From Pseudomonadota bacterium (GTDB lineage Bacteria > Desulfobacterota > Binatia > UBA1149): a stretch of DNA of 42,687 nt. Location: NCBI GenBank assembly GCA_014382245.1, contig JACNKC010000076.1, positions 1-42,687 on the forward strand, in the 5' to 3' direction. Shown piece after piece: positions 17,538 to 25,736 of this stretch (positions are counted from its first letter, which is position 1; the number at the start of each line of letters is the position of its first letter). Made by a program: the position numbers and the translations under genes. Under the pieces are notes generated by a model, which was not told the DNA's origin, ran no database searches, and was given only the letters and a program-made list of their open reading frames with translations.

Positions 17538-18760
17538 TTATTGAATTCCACCGGCATTGCCGAAAAGCCGCGCACGTTGACCGAGTGCACGCGTTCGAGT
17601 CCGTCCGGGTCGAGCTCGTAGCCTGCAAAGCTGCCCAGCAGCTCTTCGAGCGCCACGCGGGCCTCGAGCCGGGCCAGCGATGCGCCCAGGCAGAAGTGCG
17701 TTCCGTGACCGAAGGCCATGGTGTCGGTCGTGTCGCGGCGTATGTCGTAGACGTCGGCGTGGTCAAACACCCGCGGGTCGCGGTTGGCAGCGCCGACGAG
17801 CAGCACCACCATCGAGTCGGCGGGCACGGTTTGTCCGTACCACTCGAGCTCGCGTGAGCTGGTGCGTGCCAGTGCCTGCGACGAGGGATCGTAACGCAGT
17901 GTTTCTTCCACCCACGCGGGCACCAGCGACGGGTCGTTGCGCACGAGTTCAAACTGGTCGGGATTGCGCCACGCCCAGTACAACGCGTTGGCCAGCAGCT
18001 TGGTGGTGGTCTCGTTGCCGGCGATTATCATCAGGAAGAGAAATCCGATGATCTCGCGTTCGCTCAGGCTGTCGCCGTCGATCTCGGCGGTCAGGAGCGC
18101 ACCGGTGAGGTCGTCTCCGGGCTTGTCGCGGCGGTCGGCGAGCGACTGCTCAAAGTAGCCCACGATTTCCAACGCGGCTTCCAGCCCTGCCGTCGGTATG
18201 TCGCGAGAGCCTTCTTCGCGGTGCACGACGAGGTCGGCCCACTTGCGCAGTGTTTCGCGGTCGGCCTCGGGGACCCCCAGCATCTGGCTGACGACGTCCA
18301 TGGGCAGGCGGCCAGCAAAGTCGGAAATGAATTCACAGCGAGGGCCGTCGAAGCGCTCGATGTAGTGGCGCGCGAGCTCGCGTATGCCGGGCTCGAGCGC
18401 GGCCACGCGCCGGGGCGTAAACACGCGCGACACCAGCGCGCGCATGCGCGTGTGGCGTGGGGGGTCCATGGCCAGGAACGACATGGTGTTCTCGGCGTTC
18501 TCGGTCATGGTGGCGTCCAGCGACACGCCGCGGCGGTTCGACAGGTCGTCGGTATTGCGAAAACCGGCCAGCACGTCGGCGTGCCGCGACAGCGCCCAGA
18601 AGCCCAGCTCCTCGTTGTGGTACAGCGGCGCCTCTTCGCGCAGGCGCGCGTACACGGGGTAGGGATCCTCGTGCACCTCGTAGGCGTAGGGGTTATACAT
18701 CACCGCCCCTTCTGCCTGCGTCGGCAGCCGAGGGGGCCCTTTTGTCGACGCGCTACTCAT
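17534..18760 (-). CDS. Cytochrome P450 (bacterial class I type)
   Basis: 408 residues, complete soluble bacterial P450: I-helix AGNETTT near residue 248, ExxR in EETLR near 286, and haem loop FGHGTHFCLG with Cys near 356. The DDLSNRRGVSLD and MDPPRHTRMRALVSRVFTP region is typical of CYP107/CYP125-like class I enzymes that use a separate ferredoxin. The ATG lies at 18760; an in-frame second Met at residue 21 (MYNPYAYEVHEDPYP) is where the conserved part begins. It is the first gene of the operon and overlaps the CYP51 fusion by 4 nt, suggesting that it hydroxylates a related sterol or triterpenoid and could share the fused ferredoxin. The substrate is not deducible. Confidence 0.9.
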   Translation of the reverse strand: MSSASTKGPPRLPTQAEGAVMYNPYAYEVHEDPYPVYARLREEAPLYHNEELGFWALSRHADVLAGFRNTDDLSNRRGVSLDATMTENAENTMSFLAMDPPRHTRMRALVSRVFTPRRVAALEPGIRELARHYIERFDGPRCEFISDFAGRLPMDVVSQMLGVPEADRETLRKWADLVVHREEGSRDIPTAGLEAALEIVGYFEQSLADRRDKPGDDLTGALLTAEIDGDSLSEREIIGFLFLMIIAGNETTTKLLANALYWAWRNPDQFELVRNDPSLVPAWVEETLRYDPSSQALARTSSRELEWYGQTVPADSMVVLLVGAANRDPRVFDHADVYDIRRDTTDTMAFGHGTHFCLGASLARLEARVALEELLGSFAGYELDPDGLERVHSVNVRGFSAMPVEFNK

Positions 18761-18880
18761 GACCAGCGAAGACTACGCTCCTTGCCCCGATAACAGAAGG
18801 GGGCAGGGGTCTTTGGGGTCAGAAGTACCGGGACTTTCATGCCAGTAGGTACGAATCCTCCCTTGGGCTAGGGTGGGGTC
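18761..18880. other. Divergent promoter region of the sterol-type operon
   Basis: 120 nt between the P450 (-) and the beta-hydroxyacid dehydrogenase (+). It contains TTGCCCC...GGGGCAGG arms (about 18780-18805) followed by GGGGTCTTTGGGGTCAGAAG, which looks like a degenerate hairpin or repeat remnant, and a GTACC...GGTAC pair further right. No consensus -35/-10 is evident on either strand. It is the only place a promoter for the four-gene - strand operon could lie short of an internal start. Confidence 0.4.
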
Positions 18881-19738
18881 ATGAAGTTGCGAGTGGGTTT
18901 CGTTGGACTGGGTAATATAGGCCGGCCCATGGCGGCGCGCCTGGTGGCTGCAGGAATGCACACGACGGTGTACGATGTCGACGCTTCGGCGGTGGCGGCG
19001 CTCGTCGACCTGGGCGCCCACGCTGCCACTGCCGCGCAGGAATTGGCCGTGGCTGCCGATGTTACCGGCGTCTGCGTGCGCGACGACGAGCAGCTGCGCG
19101 CCGTGGTGACCGGCGGCGACGGCCTGCTGGCGGGCGCCGCCGAGGGCGACATGGTAGCCGTGCACAGCACCGTGCTGCCCGACACCGTGCGCGAGCTTGC
19201 CGCAGTTGCCGACAAGCAGGGGGTCGTGCTCATGGACGCGTGCATAACCGGCGGCGCATCGGGCGCCGAGCAGGGTACGCTCACGACAATGGTGGCCAGT
19301 GACGAGGCGACGCTCGAAGGCCTGCGCCCCTACCTCGACGCGTTCAGCGCCAGCGTTCTCGCCACCGGCCCCGTCGGTTCGGCCGCCGCGACCAAGTTGT
19401 GCAACAACCTGGTCACCTATCTCGAGTTCCTGGCCGCCTTCGAGTCGCGGTTGCTGGCCGCGGGTTCCGGACTCGACCCCGACACGCTCGAGCGCGTGCT
19501 CGTGAGCAACGGCAACCTCACTGATCAGATGCAGTCGTTTCTCGCGCTTCACAAGTTACCCGCCGCCGCACGCGAGGACCCGGGCCTGCAGACCATGCTG
19601 GCGGGCTTCGCCGGGCTGGCCGAGAAAGACCTCGCCCTCACCCTGGAATACGCCGCGCAGAATGGCGTTGAGCTGCCCGGCACCGAGCGCTGCCGAGAAC
19701 TCATGCGCCGGGTCTACGGCGTCATAGACAACGACTGA
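18881..19738 (+). CDS. NAD(P)-dependent beta-hydroxyacid dehydrogenase (3-hydroxyisobutyrate dehydrogenase family)
   Basis: 285 residues. N-terminal Rossmann motif VGLGNIGRPMA (residues ~6-16). TGGASGAEQGTLT near 125 is the substrate-binding DxxxSGG-like region. GPVGSAAATKLCNN near 165 holds the conserved Lys of the catalytic site. The C-terminal helical domain ends AEKDLALTLEYA. It oxidises a 3-hydroxy acid or reduces the semialdehyde; exact substrate unknown. ATG 18881 is preceded by an AGGGTGGGG ribosome-like tract. Confidence 0.88.
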   Translation: MKLRVGFVGLGNIGRPMAARLVAAGMHTTVYDVDASAVAALVDLGAHAATAAQELAVAADVTGVCVRDDEQLRAVVTGGDGLLAGAAEGDMVAVHSTVLPDTVRELAAVADKQGVVLMDACITGGASGAEQGTLTTMVASDEATLEGLRPYLDAFSASVLATGPVGSAAATKLCNNLVTYLEFLAAFESRLLAAGSGLDPDTLERVLVSNGNLTDQMQSFLALHKLPAAAREDPGLQTMLAGFAGLAEKDLALTLEYAAQNGVELPGTERCRELMRRVYGVIDND

Positions 19739-19816
19739 TTCGCCCCGGCCCCGCCCAAAAAACCCGAAATCACCGCCTGGGAGCCGATTTTTACCCGATC
19801 GGGGGGGAGATCGCTC

Positions 19817-19852
19817 TTGACATCAGCCCAAGTTTGGGAATATTATCCCAAA
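19817..19852 (+). promoter_or_regulatory. Sigma70-like promoter overlapped by an inverted-repeat operator
   Basis: TTGACA at 19817-19822 and TATTAT at 19841-19846, separated by 18 nt. An inverted repeat TTTGGGA-N6-TCCCAAA (19833-19852) covers the -10 box, the geometry expected of a repressor operator. It lies 88 nt upstream of the exported CxxCH protein, whose ribosome site is AAAGGAGG at 19921-19928. Confidence 0.6.
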
Positions 19853-19939
19853 TAGAGGAGCCGGGGATGCCCAGGCAAGCCGCGAGGCTGGCGGGGCAAA
19901 AATAATCGGGCCGGTACCGAGAAAGGAGGCAAGAAAACA

Positions 19940-21586
19940 ATGGCAACAACACAAACGAAAAACGGAAGAGCCGTACTGGCGGCCTGGCTGGCCGCCGCGG
20001 CCATCGTGCTGCTGGCAGGTAACGCGAGCGCTCAGATAGGGATTCCACCTGCGCCGATGCCGCCCAACAATGCAGTGTGTCCGGTACCGCTGATCGACGT
20101 GGACGCGAGGCGCTCGGTGTTTGTCACCGAGCTCAATGTGCTCAAGAAATTTGAGCTTGAAGACGTACTCGCGAACCTGGCGGGGCCCAGCATCACGCCG
20201 GCTTTGGGAGCCAAGGCGTTGTGGAAGCAGTGGTGGGACACGCAGAACGTCGCGCCCGGCCTGGGCGTGGGTTTGAACTGCGACGACATGGTCGACGCGT
20301 CGGGCAACCCGGCCATCAACGGCTTCCCCATCGAATGTCCGCGGCCCGAAGGTGCAGAGATAAACAACAACCCCTTCGACCCGGGGCTGGCGTCTTACTA
20401 CAAGCCCATAGCGCTGGTCAACCGCTTTGACCTCGCGCCGACCGACGGCGGAAACTGCGGCGAGTACCGCGTAATTTTTGCACGTGACTCTGGTGCGGCC
20501 AATCCCACCCAGCGCAACATGCTCATCTTCGAAGCAGTGCTTCCCAACCCGCGACCGGGTTGCGGCCTGGAAGGTTGCCGCGACGTGGCCAAGTTTTGGG
20601 GCAAGCTCACTAACGTGAACAGCGCCAAGCGCAGGGGGCGCCTGCTCAGGCGGTTCTACTTCAGCGGCATACCCAGCCTGGGCATCGAGCCGGTTATACA
20701 GCGGGCCAACTTCGGCCCGGGCGCCGGCCAGGTGCGCACGAACCAGTTTCTCAACACGCCCGGCCCGGTGCCGTGGCAGTTGAGGGAGTTCAAGCTGGTG
20801 GAACTATGCACCTCGCCGAGCGGGCCCTGCCAGGTGCAGTTCGTACCGGTCACCGACAAGACCAACCCTTTTGGTGAACTGTTCGACGACACTTCTGTTC
20901 TGCCGAGGGCGCGGCCCTTCCAGGCCCAGCTGCTCACCCAGCTGCCGGACCTCGTGGTCAACGACCTGCTGGGGTTTTCATACCAGGTGCCTGACATGTT
21001 CAACGCGGGACAGAGCAACTCGCAGGGCTCGGAAAACAACTACGAGTTTCATTTCAACCAGGGCAGCGGTGCGCTGGGCAACGCCATGCAGGCGGGCCTC
21101 AACCTGCTCGGAAGCAGCCTGACACCAGGCGAAGTGATCAAGCGGGCGCAGACCCAGTCCTGCGCCGGTTGTCACCAGCTCAACAACTTCGGCCAGGCGG
21201 CCAACCTCGGAGGCGGGCTGACATGGCCACCGTCGCTGGGCTTCGTGCACGTGTCGGAGGGGATCACTGTCACCATCAACGGCACCCAGCATTGGCAGAC
21301 ATCGCTGGCCCTGGACGACGTTTTCATACCGGCGCGTGAAAGTCTGCTCGAGGATTTTCTGTCGAACCCGCCATGCTCGCCCTGCACGGCACTGGCCGCG
21401 GGGGGTGGCTCCGGGGGCGGCGGAGCGAGAACCGCGCCACCGGGCAGCGGGCAGGCCTCGATGCTGGTCGAGCCCGATGCGTGGGGACGACTGCTGGTCG
21501 ATCCCGCCGACGTGGCGGCACTCGACGCGAGGCTGTCCGAGGGCAGGTCGCTGGAAACCATAGGTGGACCTCGCAGGGTGCACTGA
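19940..21586 (+). CDS. Exported protein with one CxxCH haem-binding motif
   Basis: 548 residues. Signal peptide at 1-32 (AAIVLLAGNASA). The mature part is Cys-rich (CPVPLID, LNCDDM, ECPRPEG, GNCGEYR, GCGLEGC, SPSGPC, PPCSPC) and contains a single QSCAGCHQLN (CxxCH near residue 408), consistent with one covalent c-type haem in the periplasm or outside. I know no functional assignment. The C-terminus has a Gly-rich stretch (AAGGGSGGGGART). AAAGGAGG 12 nt before the ATG supports the start; it has its own promoter/operator (19817-19852) and terminator (21670-21716), so it is a monocistronic, probably regulated unit. The single CxxCH could also be coincidental to a disulfide-rich fold. Confidence 0.72.
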   Translation: MATTQTKNGRAVLAAWLAAAAIVLLAGNASAQIGIPPAPMPPNNAVCPVPLIDVDARRSVFVTELNVLKKFELEDVLANLAGPSITPALGAKALWKQWWDTQNVAPGLGVGLNCDDMVDASGNPAINGFPIECPRPEGAEINNNPFDPGLASYYKPIALVNRFDLAPTDGGNCGEYRVIFARDSGAANPTQRNMLIFEAVLPNPRPGCGLEGCRDVAKFWGKLTNVNSAKRRGRLLRRFYFSGIPSLGIEPVIQRANFGPGAGQVRTNQFLNTPGPVPWQLREFKLVELCTSPSGPCQVQFVPVTDKTNPFGELFDDTSVLPRARPFQAQLLTQLPDLVVNDLLGFSYQVPDMFNAGQSNSQGSENNYEFHFNQGSGALGNAMQAGLNLLGSSLTPGEVIKRAQTQSCAGCHQLNNFGQAANLGGGLTWPPSLGFVHVSEGITVTINGTQHWQTSLALDDVFIPARESLLEDFLSNPPCSPCTALAAGGGSGGGGARTAPPGSGQASMLVEPDAWGRLLVDPADVAALDARLSEGRSLETIGGPRRVH

Positions 21587-21669
21587 ACCGGGCTCGGTGC
21601 AGAAGCGCGTGACAGTGATCGCGCGCGGGGCTGATCGCGAGGGGGTGCCCCGAGCGCGGTGAGGCCAGG

Positions 21670-21716
21670 CGGCGGTCGTTCTCCCTCTCCCCGGGGAGTG
21701 CGGCCGCCGTTTTTTT
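21670..21716 (+). terminator. Rho-independent terminator
   Basis: Outer arms CGGCGGTCG (21670-21678) and CGGCCGCCG (21701-21709), with one G-T pair, enclose an inner CTCCCC/GGGGAG palindrome. They are followed by seven T (21710-21716). It ends the exported CxxCH protein transcript, just before the convergent LLM gene. Confidence 0.75.
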
Positions 21717-21734
21717 CAGAAGGGTCCCGGGCTC

Positions 21735-22946
21735 CTAGTTGTTTACCTGGGCCCGCTTGACCGACGCCAGGACCACGGGGATTTCGTCGTCGGCGGGCTC
21801 GGGCATTTTCTTCTTGCGGGCCAGCGCTGCCTCCACGGCGGGGGCGAGGCGCTCGGCCCGCGCGGCCGCGCACTGCTGCTCGCGCTCGGCAAACTCGGGC
21901 AACACCTCGGTGGCGAAGCGCTCAATCGACTCGCAGATATGTTCGTGGCGAGCGCGACCGCACTGCTGCATGAAGATGACCTGGTCTACGCCGGCCTGTT
22001 CGAAGTCGCGTAACTGCTGCCTGATGTCGTCCGGGGTACCGATGCCCGGGCCCGCCTCGATACCGGTTTGTATCTGCGAGGCTCGGTGTTCCTGGTAACG
22101 CTCCCACAAGCGGGTGCGGCCGGGCACCGTGTCGCTGGCCACGAGCGAGTTGAGCGCGAAGCCGAAGAACTCGAAGTGTTCCTTGCCGCGTTCCACGGCG
22201 GTGGCACGATCGGGGTGCACGGAGAAGCCAGTGACCATGGCGAGGTTGGGGTTGACCGAATGGCCAAGCGGCACGCAGTGGTCGCCGGTGATGGTGTCGT
22301 AGTAAGCGTCGCACCAGGAGCGCGCGTCGCCCGGGTCGACGAACGAAAACGCCAGTACGCCGAGTCCGTGTGAAGCGGCAACGCGTATGGTGTCGCGGTT
22401 GGTACAGGCCATCCACATGGGCGGGTGCGGTTTCTGCACGGGCTTGGGGATGACGTTGCGGCAGGGCAGCTCGAACGACGGGCTGCTGTAACCGGGGTAG
22501 GGGGTCATGGCCATCATGTTGGCAATCTGTTCGGCCGCTTCGAGCGACATGTCGCGTTTCGTGCGGGCGGGCACACCGAAGCCGGCCAGCTCCATGCGCG
22601 TGGCGCCCTCGCCTATGCCGAAGTCTACCCGGCCACCCGACACGAGGTCGAGAGTGGAAATCACCTCGGCCGTGCGCGCGGGGTGGTTATAGTTGCCTAT
22701 CACCTGGCGGATGCCGTGGCCGAGCCTTATGCGGCTGGTGCGCGCGGCGGCGTTGGCCAGGAAAACCTCGGGTGCCGAGCAGTGCGAGTACTCCTCTAGA
22801 AAGTGATGCTCCACGGCCCAGGCGTGGTCTATGCCCACGCGATCGGCGATCTCTATCTGCTCGAGTGCCTCGAGGTAGAGCCGTTGCTCGGCGCCCTCGT
22901 CCCAGGGCCGGGGTAGTTGCAGTTCGTAGAAGAGTCCGAATTTCAT
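21735..22946 (-). CDS. LLM-class (luciferase-like) flavin-dependent oxidoreductase
   Basis: 403 residues, TIM-barrel luciferase-like monooxygenase. MKFGLFYELQLPRPW at the N-terminus, HAWAVEHHFLEEYSHCSAPEV, GHGIRQVIGNYNHPARTAE and LDLVSGGRVDFGIGEG are typical LLM-family segments around the flavin pocket. It uses reduced FMN or F420 with O2 (or as a dehydrogenase); cofactor and substrate are not distinguishable here. The C-terminal 40 residues are Ala/Arg/Lys-rich. It is divergent from the nitroreductase, which could supply reduced flavin. Confidence 0.88.
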   Translation of the reverse strand: MKFGLFYELQLPRPWDEGAEQRLYLEALEQIEIADRVGIDHAWAVEHHFLEEYSHCSAPEVFLANAAARTSRIRLGHGIRQVIGNYNHPARTAEVISTLDLVSGGRVDFGIGEGATRMELAGFGVPARTKRDMSLEAAEQIANMMAMTPYPGYSSPSFELPCRNVIPKPVQKPHPPMWMACTNRDTIRVAASHGLGVLAFSFVDPGDARSWCDAYYDTITGDHCVPLGHSVNPNLAMVTGFSVHPDRATAVERGKEHFEFFGFALNSLVASDTVPGRTRLWERYQEHRASQIQTGIEAGPGIGTPDDIRQQLRDFEQAGVDQVIFMQQCGRARHEHICESIERFATEVLPEFAEREQQCAAARAERLAPAVEAALARKKKMPEPADDEIPVVLASVKRAQVNN

Positions 22947-23133
22947 GTTTTATGTCCTGGTTGCAGACGGGTGAGATCGTTCCCCCGGCCCCCGGCAGGG
23001 TATGTTCGCGTCACTGCTGAAGCCACACTGGTCTGGCTCGGCGTCGGGGCTTTGCTGCTTCGCGTTGCTGTTGTATGAACGGAGGCGGTTGCCGCGCATC
23101 ACCCCGGTGCGCTCGCCTCCAGGGGATCGATTG

Positions 23134-23790
23134 ATGGAAGAGACCGGCGTTTACGAAGCGATGAGCACGCTGCGGGCCGTGAGGCGACTGCGCAGCGACC
23201 CCTTGCCTGGCGAGGTACTTGAGCGCGTGCTGGAGGCCGCCACCTGGGCGCCGACCGGCGGCAACCTGCAACCCTGGCGCGCGATAGTTCTTCGCGACCC
23301 CGAGCTCAAGGCCGCCACCGGTCGCCTCTACGCCGACTGCTGGCAGCGCTACGTGGGCGGGCACCGAGCGGCCACCGAGGGGCTGGGCGCAGAGTTAAAA
23401 GCCAGGCAGGAGCGCATGCTCGCTGCCGGGGATTACCTGGCCGAGCACTGGGCCGACTCGCCGGCGATAGTCGTGTTCTGCTTCAACCCCGAGGCCATGG
23501 CGATCACCGACCGGGCGCTCAACCGCGTGTCGGTGGTTGGCGGCGCTTCGGTGTACCCGGCGGTCGAAAACCTGTTGCTCGCCTGCCGCGCCGAGGGGCT
23601 GGGTTGCGTGCTCACGACTCTGCTGTGCGAGGTCGAAGAAGAACTGCGAGGGCTGCTGGGTTTTCCCGTGCCCTGGGGTGTGGCCGCGGCCGTGCCGCTT
23701 GGATACCCGTTGCTGGGTGGGCACGGCAGTATCAGTCGGCGCCCGGTGAGCAAGATGTTTTTCGCCGACAGTTGGGGGAAGGCGTGGTAG
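23134..23790 (+). CDS. Nitroreductase-family FMN oxidoreductase
   Basis: 218 residues from ATG 23134 (AGGGGA upstream); the frame is open back to 23002 but the extra residues do not belong to the family. STLRAVRRLRSDPLP holds the N-terminal FMN-phosphate Arg residues, AATWAPTGGNLQPWR the conserved flavin-binding stretch, and ASVYPAVENLLLACRAEGLG the dimer/FMN core. It reduces nitro, quinone or enone-type substrates with NAD(P)H. It lies between an LLM oxidoreductase and an HsaA-like flavoprotein, both of which need reduced flavin. Confidence 0.87.
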   Translation: MEETGVYEAMSTLRAVRRLRSDPLPGEVLERVLEAATWAPTGGNLQPWRAIVLRDPELKAATGRLYADCWQRYVGGHRAATEGLGAELKARQERMLAAGDYLAEHWADSPAIVVFCFNPEAMAITDRALNRVSVVGGASVYPAVENLLLACRAEGLGCVLTTLLCEVEEELRGLLGFPVPWGVAAAVPLGYPLLGGHGSISRRPVSKMFFADSWGKAW

Positions 23791-23842
23791 GCGCATTGGC
23801 TGCACTCGCCCGATTCGCTGGAATGCTTGGAGCGAGGCCGGC

Positions 23843-25003
23843 GTGAAGACTCTGCTCGAAGGCATACGGGCCCCGGCGTCGCTGGTGGCAGCGCTCGACG
23901 GCCGCGGCGCCGAGATCGAGAAACTCCGGCGCCTGCCCGACGACATCGTGGCCGAGTTGCTCGGCTCGGGTATTTTTCGTGCCTGCGTACCAGCCGTGTA
24001 CGGCGGCGACGAAACGACGCTGATTGAAACCCTTGCGCTTGTAGAAGACATAGCTTTCTACGACGGCTCGACCGGTTGGTGCGCCGGCATCGGTGCAACC
24101 ACCTCGACCTTGTCGGCGTGGCTGCAACCCGACGCGGCGGCGCTGGTGTACGGCGACCAAAACGTGATCACCGGTGGCCACGCGGCGATGCTGGGCACGG
24201 CGGCGCCGGCGCCCGCGGGCGGCCTGCTCGTAAACGGTGCCTGGCAGTGGGGCTCGGGCACGCAGCACTGCAGCTGGGTGGTGGGCGGTTGCCTCATGAC
24301 CAACTCCGAGGGCAAAGCAGCGTCCGGTCCAGGAGGGCTCGAGCAGGCCGCGGCGTTCATGCGGCCCCCACAACTCGAGTTCCTTGATACCTGGCATGTA
24401 TCGGGGCTGACGGGCACAGGCAGCGCGGACTTCAAGGCCGACGATGTTGTGGTCGAGGCCGGGTTGTGGGCCGACCCGTTCACGAGCCCGCCGGTTCTCG
24501 ACCTGCCGTTGTCACGTTTTCCTTTTTTTGGATTGCTGGCCTGCGGGGTCACCTGCGTTTCGCTGGGTATAGCCCGCCGCGCGTTGGCCGAGTTTGTCGA
24601 CCTGGCGGCAAGCAAGGTGCCCTTTCAGGCTGCGCGTACCCTGGCCGAGCGACCGACCGTGCAAGCCGGGGTGGCCCGCGCCGAGGCCGACCTGCTGTCG
24701 GCGCGCGCGTTGCTTCGCGAATCGGTGGAGGCGGCGTGGGCGTCGGCGGAGCAGGGCAGCCTGCCCGACGAGCAACGCCGCGTGCTCAGGCTGGCGGCCA
24801 CCACCGCGACGCTGTCGTCGGTGCGCGCGGTGGATTTTCTTTACACGGCCGCCGGCGGCTCTGCCGTCTACGAGAGCTCGCCCATGCAGAGATTGTTTCG
24901 CGACATTCACGTCGCCACCCAGCACGCGATGGTAAACGAGCGCACCCTCGAACTCACCGGTCGCATGGCGCTTGGCCTGCCAACCGACACGACCACGCTC
25001 TGA
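23843..25003 (+). CDS. Acyl-CoA dehydrogenase-fold flavoprotein, HsaA-like monooxygenase
   Basis: 386 residues, GTG start at 23843 (no strong ribosome site). ACAD fold: IEKLRRLPDDIVAELLGSGIFRACVP, DGSTGWCAGIG, WGSGTQHCSW, WHVSGLTGTGS, and a helical C-terminal domain ending in FRDIHVATQHAMVNE. The W-x-SGLTGTGS and C-terminal HVATQH patterns are those of the HsaA/HpaB-like flavin monooxygenases that hydroxylate phenolic (including seco-steroid) substrates rather than acyl-CoAs. Needs a flavin reductase, which the nitroreductase-like neighbour might supply. A paralogue is at 33188-34489. Confidence 0.82.
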   Translation: MKTLLEGIRAPASLVAALDGRGAEIEKLRRLPDDIVAELLGSGIFRACVPAVYGGDETTLIETLALVEDIAFYDGSTGWCAGIGATTSTLSAWLQPDAAALVYGDQNVITGGHAAMLGTAAPAPAGGLLVNGAWQWGSGTQHCSWVVGGCLMTNSEGKAASGPGGLEQAAAFMRPPQLEFLDTWHVSGLTGTGSADFKADDVVVEAGLWADPFTSPPVLDLPLSRFPFFGLLACGVTCVSLGIARRALAEFVDLAASKVPFQAARTLAERPTVQAGVARAEADLLSARALLRESVEAAWASAEQGSLPDEQRRVLRLAATTATLSSVRAVDFLYTAAGGSAVYESSPMQRLFRDIHVATQHAMVNERTLELTGRMALGLPTDTTTL

Positions 25004-25044
25004 CTGGCCGGGGCCCGGGGGCGCCTGCAGTTCGCCCGCCGTGT

Positions 25045-25079
25045 TTGACAAAGGTACAGCGAACAGTAAGTTTACAGTT
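25045..25079 (+). promoter_or_regulatory. Promoter and probable TetR operator upstream of the TetR-Rieske operon
   Basis: TTGACA lies at 25045-25050. The imperfect inverted repeat AACAGTAAG/TTTACAGTT (25062-25079, 7 of 9 positions paired) sits over the expected -10 region and ends 2 nt before the regulator's ATG. This placement fits autorepression by the TetR protein. Confidence 0.5.
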
Positions 25080-25081
25080 GC

Positions 25082-25732
25082 ATGAATGGTTTACCCCCAG
25101 CCGAGCTGAAACAGCCGGTAGAACAGCCGCCCGGGAGGCGCGAGCGCAACAAGGCGCGCCTGCGGCAGTCGCTCATAGAGGCGGCCATAGAGCTTTTTGA
25201 CAGCCGAGGGGTAGCCGAGACCACCGTCGCCGATGTATGCGAGCGGGCGGACGTTTCTGAGAAAACTTTTTTCAACTACTTCCCTTCGCGTGCGCAACTG
25301 CTCAGGGCCATAGCTGACCAGTCGCTCGAAGAACTGTTCGCCCAGCTCGACGCCGCGCGTGAGCAATCACGGGATACCGCCGGTCGCGTGCGCGTGTTCT
25401 TTGACAACCTGGCCGAGGCGGCCGAGCAACGCGGCCCTCTAAGGCGCGAGCTCTTAAGCGAGATGATCCATTCCGGCCACGACGACGGTGGGCGGGGCGA
25501 GCAGGCCCGTCGTCTGCACGATGCGTTCGCGGCTTTTCTCAGGGGCGATGACCTGCGCAGTGACCGTGAACTCGACTCCCTGGTAGAGTTGGTGATGGGC
25601 GCGTTTTACGTGCTGATGTTCAACTGGGCAAATCTCGATGATTACCCATTGCGACGGCAGGCAGTCGCCGTCGCCGAGCTTCTGGCCGAGTCGGTCACCG
25701 GGACCCGCCTGCTGAAAACCGAAGGAGAATGA
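25082..25732 (+). CDS. TetR-family transcriptional regulator
   Basis: 216 residues. After a Pro-rich 15-residue leader, RERNKARLRQSLIEAAIELF and TTVADVCERADVSEKTFFNYF form the TetR helix-turn-helix (about residues 20-65). The remaining helical region would bind a ligand and dimerise. Four nt separate it from the Rieske oxygenase, so both are probably transcribed together and the regulator likely responds to that enzyme's substrate or product. The operator candidate is at 25062-25079. Confidence 0.9.
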   Translation: MNGLPPAELKQPVEQPPGRRERNKARLRQSLIEAAIELFDSRGVAETTVADVCERADVSEKTFFNYFPSRAQLLRAIADQSLEELFAQLDAAREQSRDTAGRVRVFFDNLAEAAEQRGPLRRELLSEMIHSGHDDGGRGEQARRLHDAFAAFLRGDDLRSDRELDSLVELVMGAFYVLMFNWANLDDYPLRRQAVAVAELLAESVTGTRLLKTEGE

Positions 25733-25736
25733 AACG

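Noticed and set aside
16494-17621. Open + strand frame over the CYP51 fusion
   Set aside because: Shadow of the high-GC P450 gene; no family resemblance and no ribosome site.
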